DNA from: Kocuria subflava
GTDB lineage: Bacteria; Actinomycetota; Actinomycetes; Actinomycetales; Micrococcaceae
NCBI RefSeq assembly: GCF_012163155.1
Contig: NZ_JAAVUN010000014.1
Coordinates: forward strand, 1-64,000
DNA length: 64,000 nt
Reading direction: 5' to 3'
Positions 7,494 through 16,550 of the stretch are shown here, in pieces. The notes under the pieces were generated by a model. That model saw only the letters and a list, made by a program, of their open reading frames with translations, was not told the DNA's origin and made no database searches. The translations under genes were made by a program, and so were the position numbers. Positions within the stretch are counted from its first letter, which is position 1, and every line of letters starts with the position of its first letter.

Positions 7494-7673
7494 GAACTCA
7501 GGGGCATCCTGGCCGCGCGGGGCCTTGATGGCAGCTTCCACGCGACTGAAGTAGTCGTCGACGTCGTCCGGGGAGTATCCCCAATGGCGGCCTTCGACGC
7601 GGTCGAACCGCTTGCCTGCGGGCGCAACGCCCCCATTGGGGGTGCTGCCCCGGGCCTCCGGGTTATCTGTCAT
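7488..7673 (-). pseudogene. DivIVA-domain protein, N-terminal part (split by the IS element)
   Basis: The 62 codons begin at an ATG (7673) with a good ribosome site (GAGGAG, 7 bases upstream). They encode a proline/glycine-rich leader and FDRVEGRHWGYSPDDVDDYFSRV, a DivIVA-like N-terminal motif. After the IS insertion point the frame runs on about 7 codons into the element and stops, so a truncated 69-residue product is possible. The rest of the gene is at 4468-4899. The protein was probably a small cell-pole or division-associated factor. Confidence 0.85.
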
Positions 7674-7731
7674 TTGGGGACTCCTCAACCACCTTCAGCG
7701 GGACCACGTGAGCATCACAGGCGCACCACAC

Positions 7732-8595
7732 TCAGCCCTGCAGGACCCGCAGCAGCTCGAACACCACATAGCCCACGGGGGCCACGAACACGATGGAATC
7801 AACCCGGTCCATCACTCCACCGTGACCGGGCAGCAGAGTGCCCATGTCCTTGACGCCGATCTCACGTTTGACCATGGATTCGGCAAAATCACCCAGGGCA
7901 GCAACCCACACCAGGAAGAATGCCAGCACCAGGCCGTGCCACCAGGGGTCCCCCAGCAGCAGTGCTACCAGGAGGGAGGCCAGCACCATGGAACCGACCA
8001 TGGAGCCGGCAAAGCCCTCCCAGGTCTTCTTGGGGCTGATCCGCGAAGCCATGGGGTGCTTGCCGAACAGGACCCCGGCGAAGTAACCGAACGTGTCATT
8101 GCCGACCGCCATCAAGATCACGATCAGCACCTTGGCAACCCCCTGCTCCGTCTGGAACAACAGGACCAGCAAGGACAAACACAGTGCCACCCAGGTCAGT
8201 GCAAACAGGGAGCCCATCACGGAGAGGACCATGCCTTGTTTGGGACCGAACACCCGAACGGTGATCACCACCAAGGACACCAATGTGGTGGCGATGATCA
8301 GGGCCTCGGCACCGCCGAAGAAGGCTGCCACCGGCATGATCACCGCGCCCGCCACGGCAGGTATCACGGGGATCTTGATGCCGGCATGGGCCAGGGCACG
8401 GCAGACCTCGTACACGCCCAATGCGGCGGCCGCACCGGCAAGCAGTGCCACCACGGGCGGGTAGACGAACAGTCCGATGCCCAGGGCAGCCAGTAGCACC
8501 ACAGCCACCCCGATGGCGGCGGGCAGGTCCCGCCCGGCACGCGACTGTTTGGGTGGTGCAGGGGGTGTTTCAGCGGCGTTCTTGACGGACGGCAT
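7732..8595 (-). CDS. cdsA: Phosphatidate cytidylyltransferase (CDP-diglyceride synthase)
   Basis: This membrane enzyme makes CDP-diacylglycerol from CTP and phosphatidic acid for phospholipid synthesis. The 287-residue protein has about eight hydrophobic segments and carries the CdsA signature near its C-terminus, visible as SMVKREIGVKDMGTLLPGHG followed by GVMDRVDS. The N-terminal 25 residues are a hydrophilic Pro/Ala-rich tail. The ATG overlaps the frr stop codon (ATGA), indicating translational coupling. It is the last gene of the rpsB-tsf-pyrH-frr-cdsA series. Confidence 0.94.
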   Translation of the reverse strand: MPSVKNAAETPPAPPKQSRAGRDLPAAIGVAVVLLAALGIGLFVYPPVVALLAGAAAALGVYEVCRALAHAGIKIPVIPAVAGAVIMPVAAFFGGAEALIIATTLVSLVVITVRVFGPKQGMVLSVMGSLFALTWVALCLSLLVLLFQTEQGVAKVLIVILMAVGNDTFGYFAGVLFGKHPMASRISPKKTWEGFAGSMVGSMVLASLLVALLLGDPWWHGLVLAFFLVWVAALGDFAESMVKREIGVKDMGTLLPGHGGVMDRVDSIVFVAPVGYVVFELLRVLQG

Positions 8596-9152
8596 CAGAC
8601 CTGAAGCAGCTCAGCTTCCTTGTTCTTGAGCATGACGTCAATGTGGTCCACGTGCTTCTTGGTTTCGGCATCCAGGTCCTTCTCGGCACGCTTGCCCTCG
8701 TCCTCGCCGATCTCGCCGTCCTTGACCAGCTTCTCGATCGAGTCCTTGGCATGGCGGCGCACGTTGCGCACAGAAACACGTGCTTCCTCTGCCTTGGCGT
8801 GGACGATCTTGACGTATTCCTTGCGCCGCTCCTCGGTGAGCTCGGGCATGACGACGCGGATCACGTTGCCGTCATTGGCCGGGTTGGCACCGATGTCGGA
8901 GTCACGCAGAGCCTTTTCGATGTCCCCCAGCGCGGATCGGTCGTACGGGGTGATGAGCAGTGTGCGTGCCTCAGGGTTCTGGAAGGAGGCCAGCTGCTGC
9001 AGCGGGGTGGGTGCGCCGTAGTAGTCCACCAACAGGTTGGAGAACAGGGACGGGTTGGCGCGGCCCGTGCGGATGGCAGCGAACTCCTCGGAGGCGTTGT
9101 CCACTGCCTTGCCCATACGGGTTTCGACGTCGGATTGGATCTCAGAGATCAC
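8595..9152 (-). CDS. frr: Ribosome recycling factor
   Basis: This factor releases ribosomes from mRNA after termination, together with EF-G. The protein is 185 residues, the standard length, with the RTGRANPSLFSNLLVDYYGAPTPL block near residue 30 and a long helical second half (VRNVRRHAKDSIEKLVKDGEIGEDE). The start is a GTG at 9152, preceded 7 bases upstream by AGAAGGAG; the longer upstream frame lacks a ribosome site. Its stop codon overlaps the cdsA start. Confidence 0.96.
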   Translation of the reverse strand: MISEIQSDVETRMGKAVDNASEEFAAIRTGRANPSLFSNLLVDYYGAPTPLQQLASFQNPEARTLLITPYDRSALGDIEKALRDSDIGANPANDGNVIRVVMPELTEERRKEYVKIVHAKAEEARVSVRNVRRHAKDSIEKLVKDGEIGEDEGKRAEKDLDAETKKHVDHIDVMLKNKEAELLQV

Positions 9153-9243
9153 GTGAAAACTCCTTCTGATGACACTCAACCTGTGGCCGAGTCTCTGTGT
9201 TGGTCGATCAGGTGGCCAGTGGCATGTGCTTCAGACACGCAGC

Positions 9244-9284
9244 GGCCGCGGACACTGGCATCAAGTCTACCGGCGTCCGCGGCC
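9244..9284. terminator. Hairpin between pyrH and frr
   Basis: GGCCGCGGAC (9244-9253) pairs perfectly with GTCCGCGGCC (9275-9284) around a 21-base loop in the 159-base gap. It could be a partial terminator or an mRNA processing site; it has no T-tract. Confidence 0.5.
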
Positions 9285-9311
9285 CCAGCTGTGTGATCCC
9301 ACAGCCTTGCG

Positions 9312-10085
9312 TCACACGCTGATCAGTGTGCCCAGGTCTTCACCCAGCACCGCGCGAGTCACGTTGCCCGGTTCCTGCATGCCGAACACGCGCATGGTCA
9401 CGTTGTTGTCCCGGCACAGGGAGAACGCGGTCTGATCCATGACCCGGATGTTCTGCGTCAGGGCGTCGTCGTAGGTCAGGGTGTCCAACTTCTTGGCTTC
9501 CGGGTTGGTCTTGGGGTCATCCGTGTAGACGCCGTCCACACCGTTCTTGCCCACCAGGACCTCATCAGCATTGACTTCCAGAGCACGCTGGGCGGCCACG
9601 GTGTCCGTGGAGAAGTAGGGCAGACCGGCACCGGCACCAAAGATCACCACGCGGTCTTTTTCCATGTGACGGATGGCCCGGCGCGGAATGTAGGCCTCAG
9701 CCACCTGCTCCATGGAGATGGCCGACTGCACACGGGTGTCCACGCCGCACTGTTCCAAGAAGTCCTGCAAGGCCAGGCAGTTCATGACCGTTCCCAGCAT
9801 GCCCATGTAGTCGGCCCGTGAGCGGTCCATGCCGGCGGTGGACAGCTCGGCGCCGCGGAAGAAGTTGCCGCCTCCCACCACGATCGAGGTTTCAACCGTG
9901 CCCACCGTGGCGGCAATCTGCTCGGCGATGTCCCGAACCACTGAGGTGTCCAGACCCACCTTGCCTCCACCGAAAACCTCACCCGAAAGCTTCAGGAGGA
10001 TGCGGCGTCGTGGGTGGCTCGACTCCCCCGACCTGCTGGCACGCAGGGCGTCGTCCTTGATTTCGGAAGGGGTGGAGGTCGGCAT
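9312..10085 (-). CDS. pyrH: UMP kinase
   Basis: This cytosolic hexameric kinase converts UMP to UDP. The 257-residue protein has the amino-acid-kinase fold, with [15 protein letters not shown] at about residues 27-41, the [11 protein letters not shown] nucleotide loop, [16 protein letters not shown] and the [10 protein letters not shown] motif. The ATG at 10085 follows GGGAGCATCC. The first 25 residues before the core are a polar extension common in actinobacterial PyrH. It is separated from tsf by a 13-bp hairpin. Confidence 0.96.
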   Translation of the reverse strand: MPTSTPSEIKDDALRASRSGESSHPRRRILLKLSGEVFGGGKVGLDTSVVRDIAEQIAATVGTVETSIVVGGGNFFRGAELSTAGMDRSRADYMGMLGTVMNCLALQDFLEQCGVDTRVQSAISMEQVAEAYIPRRAIRHMEKDRVVIFGAGAGLPYFSTDTVAAQRALEVNADEVLVGKNGVDGVYTDDPKTNPEAKKLDTLTYDDALTQNIRVMDQTAFSLCRDNNVTMRVFGMQEPGNVTRAVLGEDLGTLISV

Positions 10086-10238
10086 GGATGCTCCCAACGG
10101 TGGTCCAACGGTCAAGGGCCGCGGTGGCGGCAGGTCAGGTGCAGCTGCCCGCCCCGGGCACACGTGGTTCAGCATAGCGGGCAGCACAGCTGACCAGCAC
10201 CGAACATCGCCTCTGGCAAACCCCACATCAGATGACCA

Positions 10239-10270
10239 CACCCCGCCGACCTGTGCGGGTCGGCGGGGTG
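10239..10270. terminator. Terminator hairpin after tsf
   Basis: CACCCCGCCGACC (10239-10251) pairs perfectly with 10258-10270 around a 6-base loop, about 70 bases past the tsf stop. Confidence 0.65.
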
Positions 10271-10342
10271 TCGGGAGAACAACCTCAGGGTCTCACCTCA
10301 GTGAGCGCCGTGGTGGTTGTTTTTGTGTCTCGGATCTTGAGA

Positions 10343-11173
10343 TCAGGAACCCACGCGGAAGCGGGCGAAACCGGTGGCGGTGGCGCCGTTGTCCTCCAGG
10401 AACTTGCCCACGGAAACCTTGGAATCCTTGGCAAAGTCCTGGTCCACCAGCACGGACTCCTTGTAGAAGCCGTTCATGCGGCCTTCCACGATCTTGGGCA
10501 GGATCTTCTCCGGCTTGCCTTCAGCCTTTGCAGTCTCCTCTGCCACGCGCTGCTCGTTGGCAACGGTTTCCGACGGAACTTCCTCACGGGAGAGGAAGGA
10601 CGGGGACATGGCGGCAATGTGCACGGCGACGTCGTGAGCAGCCTCGGTGACGTTCTCACCGTCAACGGCCAGCAGAACGCCCACCTGAGCGGGGAGGTCC
10701 TTGGAGGTGCGGTGCAGGTAGAGCTCAACGTTCTGACCCTCGACGCGAGCGATGCGGCGAACCACAACCTTCTCGCCCAGCAGCGCGCCGGTCTCAGTCA
10801 CCAGGTCGGAGACCTTCTGGCCGTCGATCTCGGTGGCCAGCAGGGTGTCCAGGTCGGCGACGTCGCCCGCGACGGCAGCGTCCATGACCTTCTCGCCGAA
10901 AGCGATGAAGGGATCGGCCTTAGCCACAAAGTCGGTCTCGGAGTTGACCTCAACCAGGTAGCCCTTGCCGCCCTGGATGCGGCCCACCACGATGCCTTCA
11001 GCGGTGGTGCGGCCTTCACGCTTGGTGACGCCCTTGAGGCCCTTCACGCGGATGATCTCCAGGGCCTTCTGCTGATCGCCGTCGGCCTCGTCCAATGCCT
11101 TCTTGACGTCGAGCATGCCGGCGCCGGTGCGCTCGCGCAGTTCCTTGATGTCCTTGGCGGTGTAGTTCGCCAT
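10343..11173 (-). CDS. tsf: Elongation factor Ts
   Basis: This factor is the nucleotide exchanger for EF-Tu. The 276-residue protein shows the EF-Ts N-terminal UBA-like motif KELRERTGAGMLDVKKALDE (residues about 9-28) and the core signature EGIVVGRIQGGKGYLVEVNSETDFVA. The ATG at 11173 is preceded by AAGGAG at 7 bases. It follows rpsB with a hairpin between, the standard bacterial order. Confidence 0.97.
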   Translation of the reverse strand: MANYTAKDIKELRERTGAGMLDVKKALDEADGDQQKALEIIRVKGLKGVTKREGRTTAEGIVVGRIQGGKGYLVEVNSETDFVAKADPFIAFGEKVMDAAVAGDVADLDTLLATEIDGQKVSDLVTETGALLGEKVVVRRIARVEGQNVELYLHRTSKDLPAQVGVLLAVDGENVTEAAHDVAVHIAAMSPSFLSREEVPSETVANEQRVAEETAKAEGKPEKILPKIVEGRMNGFYKESVLVDQDFAKDSKVSVGKFLEDNGATATGFARFRVGS

Positions 11174-11310
11174 GTGTCAGCTCCTTGTTCGTTCGTTCCC
11201 GAGGCCGGCTCTTGGCCGACCCACGGGCGTCTCACGCTGCATGATGCGGCATCGAGACGAAGAAAAGTTGAACGGCAGGGGACGTGTTGCCACATCCCGT
11301 GATCCCCGAA

Positions 11311-11352
11311 TGCCTCCCCGCCCGGTCACGGTCGGTGACGGGCAGGGAGGCA
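11311..11352. terminator. Hairpin between rpsB and tsf
   Basis: TGCCTCCCCGCCCGGTCAC (from 11311) pairs with GTGACGGGCAGGGAGGCA (11335-11352) with small imperfections. It lies 15 bases after the rpsB stop and probably acts as a partial terminator or attenuator. Confidence 0.6.
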
Positions 11353-11366
11353 GTGACGGGGGTGAA

Positions 11367-12257
11367 TCACTCGGCGGAGGTTGCCTCGGAGACGACCTCA
11401 GCGGTCTCGGCAGCTTCCTCGGAGGCCTCGGTGGCCTCAACGGCTTCCACGGCCTCGGCGGTGGTCTCCGCCTCGGCAGCAGCCTTCTCAGCGTTGTGCT
11501 GTTCCAGCAGCTCGCGCTCCCACTCGGCCATGGGCTCCTCGGCAGCACCTTCGGAGCCGCCCTTGCCGGAGCGGGCCAGCAGGCCCTCGGCCACGGCGTC
11601 GGCAACCACGCGGGTCAGCAGGTTGACGGAGCGGATGGCGTCGTCGTTGCCCGGGATCGGGAAGGTGACCTCGTCCGGATCGCAGTTGGTGTCCAGGATG
11701 GCGACGACGGGGATGCCCAGCTTCTGGGCTTCATCTATCGCCAGGTGCTCCTTCTTGGTGTCCACGATCCAGAGCATGGAAGGGGTCTTGGAGAGGTTGC
11801 GGATACCGCCCAGGGTACGCTCCAGCTTCTCCTTCTCGCGGCGCAGCAGCAGCAGTTCCTTCTTGGTGTACTGCGAGCCTGCGACGTCCTCGAAGTCGAT
11901 CTGCTCCAGCTCCTTCATGCGGTCAATCCGCTTGGAGACGGTCTGGAAGTTGGTCAACATGCCGCCGAGCCAGCGGTGGTTGACGTAGGGCATGTTCACG
12001 CGGGTGGCCTGCTCGGCAATGGCCTCCTGGGCCTGCTTCTTGGTACCCACGAACAGGATGGTGCCACCGTGTGCCACGGTGTTTTTGACGGCCTCGAACG
12101 CGCGGTCGATGTAGGACAGCGAGTTCTGGAGGTCGATGATGTAGATGCCGTTGCGCTCGGTGAGGATGAAGCGCTTCATCTTCGGGTTCCAGCGGCGTGT
12201 CTGGTGGCCGAAGTGCACGCCGCTGTCCAGCAGCTGGCGCATGGTGACGACTGACAT
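11367..12257 (-). CDS. rpsB: 30S ribosomal protein S2
   Basis: The 296-residue protein begins [31 protein letters not shown], a typical S2 N-terminus, and contains the [17 protein letters not shown] and [12 protein letters not shown] blocks. The C-terminus is a tail of about 55 residues made almost only of Ala, Glu, Thr and Val, as in other actinobacterial S2 proteins. The ATG at 12257 follows AAGGAGAACTGACC. The 587-base upstream region has no gene and should hold the promoter and leader of the operon. Confidence 0.97.
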   Translation of the reverse strand: MSVVTMRQLLDSGVHFGHQTRRWNPKMKRFILTERNGIYIIDLQNSLSYIDRAFEAVKNTVAHGGTILFVGTKKQAQEAIAEQATRVNMPYVNHRWLGGMLTNFQTVSKRIDRMKELEQIDFEDVAGSQYTKKELLLLRREKEKLERTLGGIRNLSKTPSMLWIVDTKKEHLAIDEAQKLGIPVVAILDTNCDPDEVTFPIPGNDDAIRSVNLLTRVVADAVAEGLLARSGKGGSEGAAEEPMAEWERELLEQHNAEKAAAEAETTAEAVEAVEATEASEEAAETAEVVSEATSAE

Positions 12258-12844
12258 GGTCAGTTCTCCTTGGTGCAATGTGCTCGCGCACCCCTGGTCC
12301 GGGGAAACGGAACACGGTTGTGTGGTTGTCGGTCGCTTCCGGCGGAAGGACCCCTGGCACGTCATGGCCACCGCCCCGAGGCTCAGGACGGTTTCCGCTG
12401 ACCACCCGCACTCCATGGGGAGGTCGGGACCGTGGCAAGCGGGTCGGGTTCACAGGATCACCTGCTGGTGATCCCCGTGTTCACGACGACGACGCGCGCG
12501 TAGTCAGCATCTGCGCCCTGAAACGATCCGCGTGGTCCACGCTCCCGTGGAGGAGAATCTCTTCCACCGGAACCTGGGCACGATGAACCGCACAGTTCAG
12601 ACACTGCGGCAACCAACTGTACTACAGCGGTGGCATCTGCGACGGCACGGGCGCCTCGCAGGATGGGGTTCGCAAGTTCGGGTTCGCCAGTTCAGGTTCG
12701 GAGGACGGGCTTTGCAGGTGCTGTGGACGACGGCGAGCGCCCGCGACTCCACAGGGGTGATCACCGTGCGCTTCGTCCGCGTTCCCTGTCCACAGCACGG
12801 GTGCTGATCTGGTGGCACCGATTTTCAAGGAGCACCGTGGGTGC
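12258..12844. promoter_or_regulatory. Intergenic region upstream of rpsB and the M23 peptidase
   Basis: These 587 bases between two divergent genes hold no credible gene. A hairpin GGATCACC/GGTGATCC lies at 12452-12471 in the presumed rpsB leader, and a tandem repeat lies at 12668-12701. No -10/-35 pair is decisive on either strand. The rpsB transcript may have a leader of 200 bases or more, where autoregulation by S2 is conceivable. Confidence 0.4.
12668..12701. repeat. 14-bp tandem repeat upstream of the M23 peptidase
   Basis: GTTCGCAAGTTCGG (12668-12681) and GTTCGCCAGTTCAG (12682-12695) are followed by a partial third unit, GTTCGG. The function is unknown; a protein-binding array is possible. 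Confidence 0.6.
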
Positions 12845-13450
12845 ATGAGAAACGCATCACCCCAGAACACGCCACCGGGCCGCACATCTGGACGTACTGC
12901 CAGGTACTTGGCTGCTGCCTTGCTGATCATCTCTGTTCTCAGTCCAACAGCAGCAACGGCCGGCCCGCCAACCGGCGTCGTGACAGTGGCAGGCACCGTG
13001 AGCAATGACTCCGTCCTGGCCAAACACCGCGGGCAGTGGGAGTCCCCCACCGGTGGTGCCCCCAAGGTGGCCAAGGACTTCCAGCCGCCGGCCGAACGGT
13101 GGCTGTCCGGGCACCGGGGTGTGGATCTCACCGTCGATTGGAACGGGCAGGTGCGGGCGCCAGCGGACGGCAAGGTCACTCATGTGGGAACCGTGGTGGA
13201 TCGCAACACCATCACCATCGACCACGGGGATGGTCTGCGATCCAGTTTTGAACCGGTGGACAGTGACCTCAAACGCGGAGACCGCGTGCGCAAAGGGCAG
13301 GTGATCGGTGTGTTGGAGAACGGCAACCACTGCGTGTTCTCCGTCCGCGCCTGCGTGCACTGGGGTGTTCGCTTGGGTGAGGACTACGTCAACCCATTGC
13401 AGTTCATCGGGGCGTTCCTACCCTCGGTCCTGCTGCCCGTGCCCCAGTGA
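12845..13450 (+). CDS. Secreted M23-family (LytM-like) peptidase
   Basis: The 201-residue protein has an N-terminal signal peptide (hydrophobic stretch YLAAALLIISVLSPTAATAG at about residues 20-39) and an M23 domain with the HxxxD zinc motif in GHRGVD. The usual HxH motif is replaced by CVHWGV: the zinc-ligand His is kept, but the first, catalytic His is a Cys-Val context. The end YVNPLQFIG matches the family. It is probably a cell-wall-associated peptidase or a regulatory, non-catalytic homologue. The ATG at 12845 has AAGGAG 12 bases upstream. It converges on the CsoR-type gene, with 9 bases between the stops. Confidence 0.82.
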   Translation: MRNASPQNTPPGRTSGRTARYLAAALLIISVLSPTAATAGPPTGVVTVAGTVSNDSVLAKHRGQWESPTGGAPKVAKDFQPPAERWLSGHRGVDLTVDWNGQVRAPADGKVTHVGTVVDRNTITIDHGDGLRSSFEPVDSDLKRGDRVRKGQVIGVLENGNHCVFSVRACVHWGVRLGEDYVNPLQFIGAFLPSVLLPVPQ

Positions 13451-13459
13451 ACGTGGGAT

Positions 13460-13732
<273 letters not shown>

Positions 13733-13752
13733 TCAGAATGTGGCTTCACAAT

Positions 13753-13777
13753 ATACCCGGCGGGGTTTCTGGGGTAT
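13753..13777. promoter_or_regulatory. Candidate CsoR/CstR-type operator
   Basis: The segment contains ATACCC at its left edge and GGGGTAT at its right edge, with a second CCCGGCGGGG inside. CsoR-family operators are G-tract pseudo-palindromes of the form TACCC-N-GGGTA. It lies 36 bases upstream of the repressor start and about 54 bases before the MFS start. Confidence 0.55.
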
Positions 13778-13830
13778 TTTCAGCACATCCCCGGCCGTGA
13801 CGGCCCCCTGCCTCACTATCGGACTGCTGC

Positions 13831-15117
13831 GTGAGATCACCATCCGGTGCCCCCGAGGCGCTGACCCCTGAATCGTTTCCGCAAGGACACGTGGTCCGAA
13901 CCCTTGCCGTGGCGCAGATCTTCTCCGCCCTGGGGTCAGGGTCCACCTTGGCGCTGGGCTCGATCCTTGCCGTGGAGCTCTCCGGTTCCGAAGTCTGGGC
14001 AGGCACCGTGAACACCGCCATGACCTTGGGTACGGCCGTCACTGCCATGCCGCTGGCCGGACTGGCCGTCAGACGAGGGCGCCGATGGGCCCTGTTGACC
14101 GGGCTGGCCGCTGCCACTGTGGGCACGTTGCTGATGGTGACCGCAACTGTGGTGCAGGCCTTTGCCGTCCTGTTGGCTGGAGCATTCCTGGTGGGGTTGG
14201 CCTTTGCCGCCAATCTCCAGGCGCGCTTTGCGGTCACGGACATGGCCCCACCACAGCGGCGGGGCCGCCACCTGTCGTTGGTGGTGTGGGCCATCACCAT
14301 CGGTGCCGTGGCTGGTCCCAACATGGTGGGCCCCGGTGCCGCATTGGGAAACCATCTGGGGATACCTCCGCAGGCCGGGCCGTTCCTGATCTCAGCGGCG
14401 GGCATGTTGATCGGCGTGTGCATCATCGGGGTGGGACTGCGGCCCGATCCCCTGCTGGCACGCCAACAATTGACCGGCCACTCCGGCACCCGAGCCCGTG
14501 GCGGCTGGGCTGCCGGCGCCGCGATCGTGCGCCGTCGGCCACGAGCCACGGCCGCCGTGGTCTCAGTGGTTGCAGCCCACTGCGTGATGGTGGCGGTCAT
14601 GTCCATCACGCCGCTGCACATGGAGCATCAGGTGGGCGATGCCGCCCACCATCCGGACACCATCGCGTTGATCGGCTTCACCATCTCCTTGCACATTGCC
14701 GGGATGTATGCGCTCTCCCCCGTCATGGGATGGCTGGTGGACACCGTGGGCGCTCAGTGGACCATCCTTGCGGGGCACGTGACTCTGCTGGCCTCCGTGG
14801 CCCTCACGGGATTCGGCGCCCACCACATGGGGATGGTCACGGCGGGGCTGATTCTGTTGGGCGTGGGATGGTCTGCAGCCACCATTGGCGGCTCCACCCT
14901 GTTGGTGGATTCCCTCACACCCTCGCAGCGAGTCCCGGCCCAAGGTTTCTCCGATGCCACCATGTCCCTGGCCGGAGCACTCGGCAGCGCACTGGCCGGT
15001 CCTGCCATGGGATTGATGGACTATCCCGGAATCAGCGCAACCGCAGCTGCGGTGGTGATCGTGGCCGTGATCTGGGTAGGGCGAGTGGGGCTTGAACCCA
15101 CGACCAAAGGATTATGA
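13831..15117 (+). CDS. MFS transporter, probably under the CsoR-type repressor
   Basis: The 428-residue protein has about 12 hydrophobic segments and an MFS inter-helix loop (VRRGRRWALL). The central part is rich in His and Met (SITPLHMEHQVGDAAHHP, about residues 250-270), which could relate to metal handling. The GTG at 13831 has no strong ribosome site, so the start is provisional. The last 14 codons read antisense into the tRNA gene at 15077-15150 and give the tell-tale peptide VGLEPTTKGL; the TGA lies opposite the anticodon. The native C-terminus has therefore probably been replaced. Confidence 0.82.
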   Translation: MRSPSGAPEALTPESFPQGHVVRTLAVAQIFSALGSGSTLALGSILAVELSGSEVWAGTVNTAMTLGTAVTAMPLAGLAVRRGRRWALLTGLAAATVGTLLMVTATVVQAFAVLLAGAFLVGLAFAANLQARFAVTDMAPPQRRGRHLSLVVWAITIGAVAGPNMVGPGAALGNHLGIPPQAGPFLISAAGMLIGVCIIGVGLRPDPLLARQQLTGHSGTRARGGWAAGAAIVRRRPRATAAVVSVVAAHCVMVAVMSITPLHMEHQVGDAAHHPDTIALIGFTISLHIAGMYALSPVMGWLVDTVGAQWTILAGHVTLLASVALTGFGAHHMGMVTAGLILLGVGWSAATIGGSTLLVDSLTPSQRVPAQGFSDATMSLAGALGSALAGPAMGLMDYPGISATAAAVVIVAVIWVGRVGLEPTTKGL

Positions 15118-15150
15118 GTCCTCTGCTCTGACCAGCTGAGCTATCGCCCC
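15077..15150 (-). tRNA. tRNA with CAT anticodon (probably tRNA-Ile2)
   Basis: The minus strand folds as a 74-base tRNA: acceptor GGGGCGA/TCGCCCT with a G-U first pair, D-arm GCTCAGCTGGTCAGAGC, anticodon loop CTCATAA, and T-arm GTGGGTTCAAGCCCCAC. The GACTCATAATC anticodon arm followed by TTGGTC resembles tRNA-Ile2, in which C34 is changed to lysidine; elongator tRNA-Met is the alternative. The 3' CCA is not encoded exactly (ACCCA). Confidence 0.9.
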
Positions 15151-15197
15151 TGGAGTCTCCCGAGCGTGCCAACGACGCGCCCCGGACACAACGGCCC

Positions 15198-16544
15198 CTA
15201 GCCTAGCGGAGTCTCAGGCTCATCCAGCATCGGCCAGTTCGCCAGGAGTCGCTCAGGATCCGCCCGGCGGTACATGCGCTCGAAGCCCTCAACGGTGGCA
15301 CCAAAACTGTGTTGTTCCACCAGCTTTCGGCTGGCGTTGCCCATGGCGCTGCGCTCATGCGCAGGCAGGGAAAGGAAGTGCAACAGACGATCAGCCACCA
15401 CGGCGTCGTCGCCCGGGGGAAACAGCCACCCGTTGACCCCGGACTCCACAAGGTGCGGCAGCGCACGGGCATCAGCGAGCAGAACGGGACGGGAAGCCGC
15501 CATGGCCTCCAAGGTCACCAGGGATTGCAGTTCGGCCGTTCCTGGTTGGGAAAAAATGTCCGCGGTGAGGTAGCTGCGACGCAGGTCCTCGTCTGAGAGG
15601 AAGCCCCGGAAAACAACCCGGTGTTCAACCCCCAGGCTTCTGGCCAGCTCCGCCAGGGAGTCGTACTCACCACCTTGGCCCACCACTTCCAGAACCGCAT
15701 CCGTTTGATCCTTGATCCGGGCCAGGGCACGAATCAGGACGTCGACGTGTTTTTCCGGGTCCAGGCGCCCCACGAACAAGATGGTGGGATGCTCCCGCGG
15801 CTTGAGGTTCTCCCCTGCCCGCAGTTGGTAGTTCTCCGCCGCAATCCCGTTGGAGAGCGCATAGACGGGGAAGGTGAACCCGTTGTCCTTCATGGATTCC
15901 ACAGCCAAGGGGGTGGGGGCGGTCACGACGTCGCACCGGCGGAACACACCTGCCATGTCCCGCCAGGAGATGCGCCGGTAGATCCGGCGGATCAGATTTG
16001 GCAGCGGTATGTACTGCTCAATGTTCTCCGGGATGAAGTGGTTGGTGCCGATCAAGCGGATGCCCCGGCGCTGGGCTTCCCGGGCGAATAGGCGACCCAG
16101 GATGTAGTGGCACTCGATGTGCACCACGTCCGGGCGGAGATCGTCCAAGATCTGTTTGATCTGACCGCTGACTTCCCACGGCAGGCACAGGTTGAACGTG
16201 GTGTAGGTGAATGCGGTGTGCGAGCGCAACCGGTGTTCGGTCACTCGCCCGTCCATCCGCCGGATCGATCGACCACGGCTGGGGCGCGGTGCAGCCACGT
16301 GAACGTTGTGCCCGCGACCGGCCATCGCCTGCGCCAAGCGCCTGGAGAATTGCGAGGAGCCGTTGATGTCCGGCGGATAGGTCTCCGCCACCACCAGCAC
16401 CGTAAGGGGCTGCGCCGCTTGCTGGGTCCCCACCCCAGCATCTGGTGCTGGTTCAGGAGGGAGCCGGTAGTCATCTCGAATGTGTCCCCGAGGATCTGGG
16501 GTCAGTTCAGGCTGCGAGTCATGCTCCGGGACGAGTTGCGGCAC
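15198..16544 (-). CDS. GT4-family glycosyltransferase
   Basis: The 448-residue protein is a GT-B enzyme: the N-terminal domain starts with VLVVAETYPPDINGSSQFSR near residue 50, and the C-terminal domain has ILFVGRLDPEKHVDVLI and the E-x7-E motif in AELQSLVTLEAMA (near residue 345). Such actinobacterial enzymes transfer mannose or glucose to lipid carriers or glycolipids; the acceptor here is unknown. About 45 N-terminal residues before the fold are hydrophilic. It starts 6 bases after the stop of the DMT transporter, so the two are co-transcribed. Confidence 0.88.
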   Translation of the reverse strand: MPQLVPEHDSQPELTPDPRGHIRDDYRLPPEPAPDAGVGTQQAAQPLTVLVVAETYPPDINGSSQFSRRLAQAMAGRGHNVHVAAPRPSRGRSIRRMDGRVTEHRLRSHTAFTYTTFNLCLPWEVSGQIKQILDDLRPDVVHIECHYILGRLFAREAQRRGIRLIGTNHFIPENIEQYIPLPNLIRRIYRRISWRDMAGVFRRCDVVTAPTPLAVESMKDNGFTFPVYALSNGIAAENYQLRAGENLKPREHPTILFVGRLDPEKHVDVLIRALARIKDQTDAVLEVVGQGGEYDSLAELARSLGVEHRVVFRGFLSDEDLRRSYLTADIFSQPGTAELQSLVTLEAMAASRPVLLADARALPHLVESGVNGWLFPPGDDAVVADRLLHFLSLPAHERSAMGNASRKLVEQHSFGATVEGFERMYRRADPERLLANWPMLDEPETPLG

Positions 16545-16550
16545 TGAGGT

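Noticed and set aside
7467-7688. 73-codon minus-strand frame treated as an intact small gene
   Set aside because: It is the N-terminus of the DivIVA-like gene running into the IS element; it was recorded as a pseudogene part.
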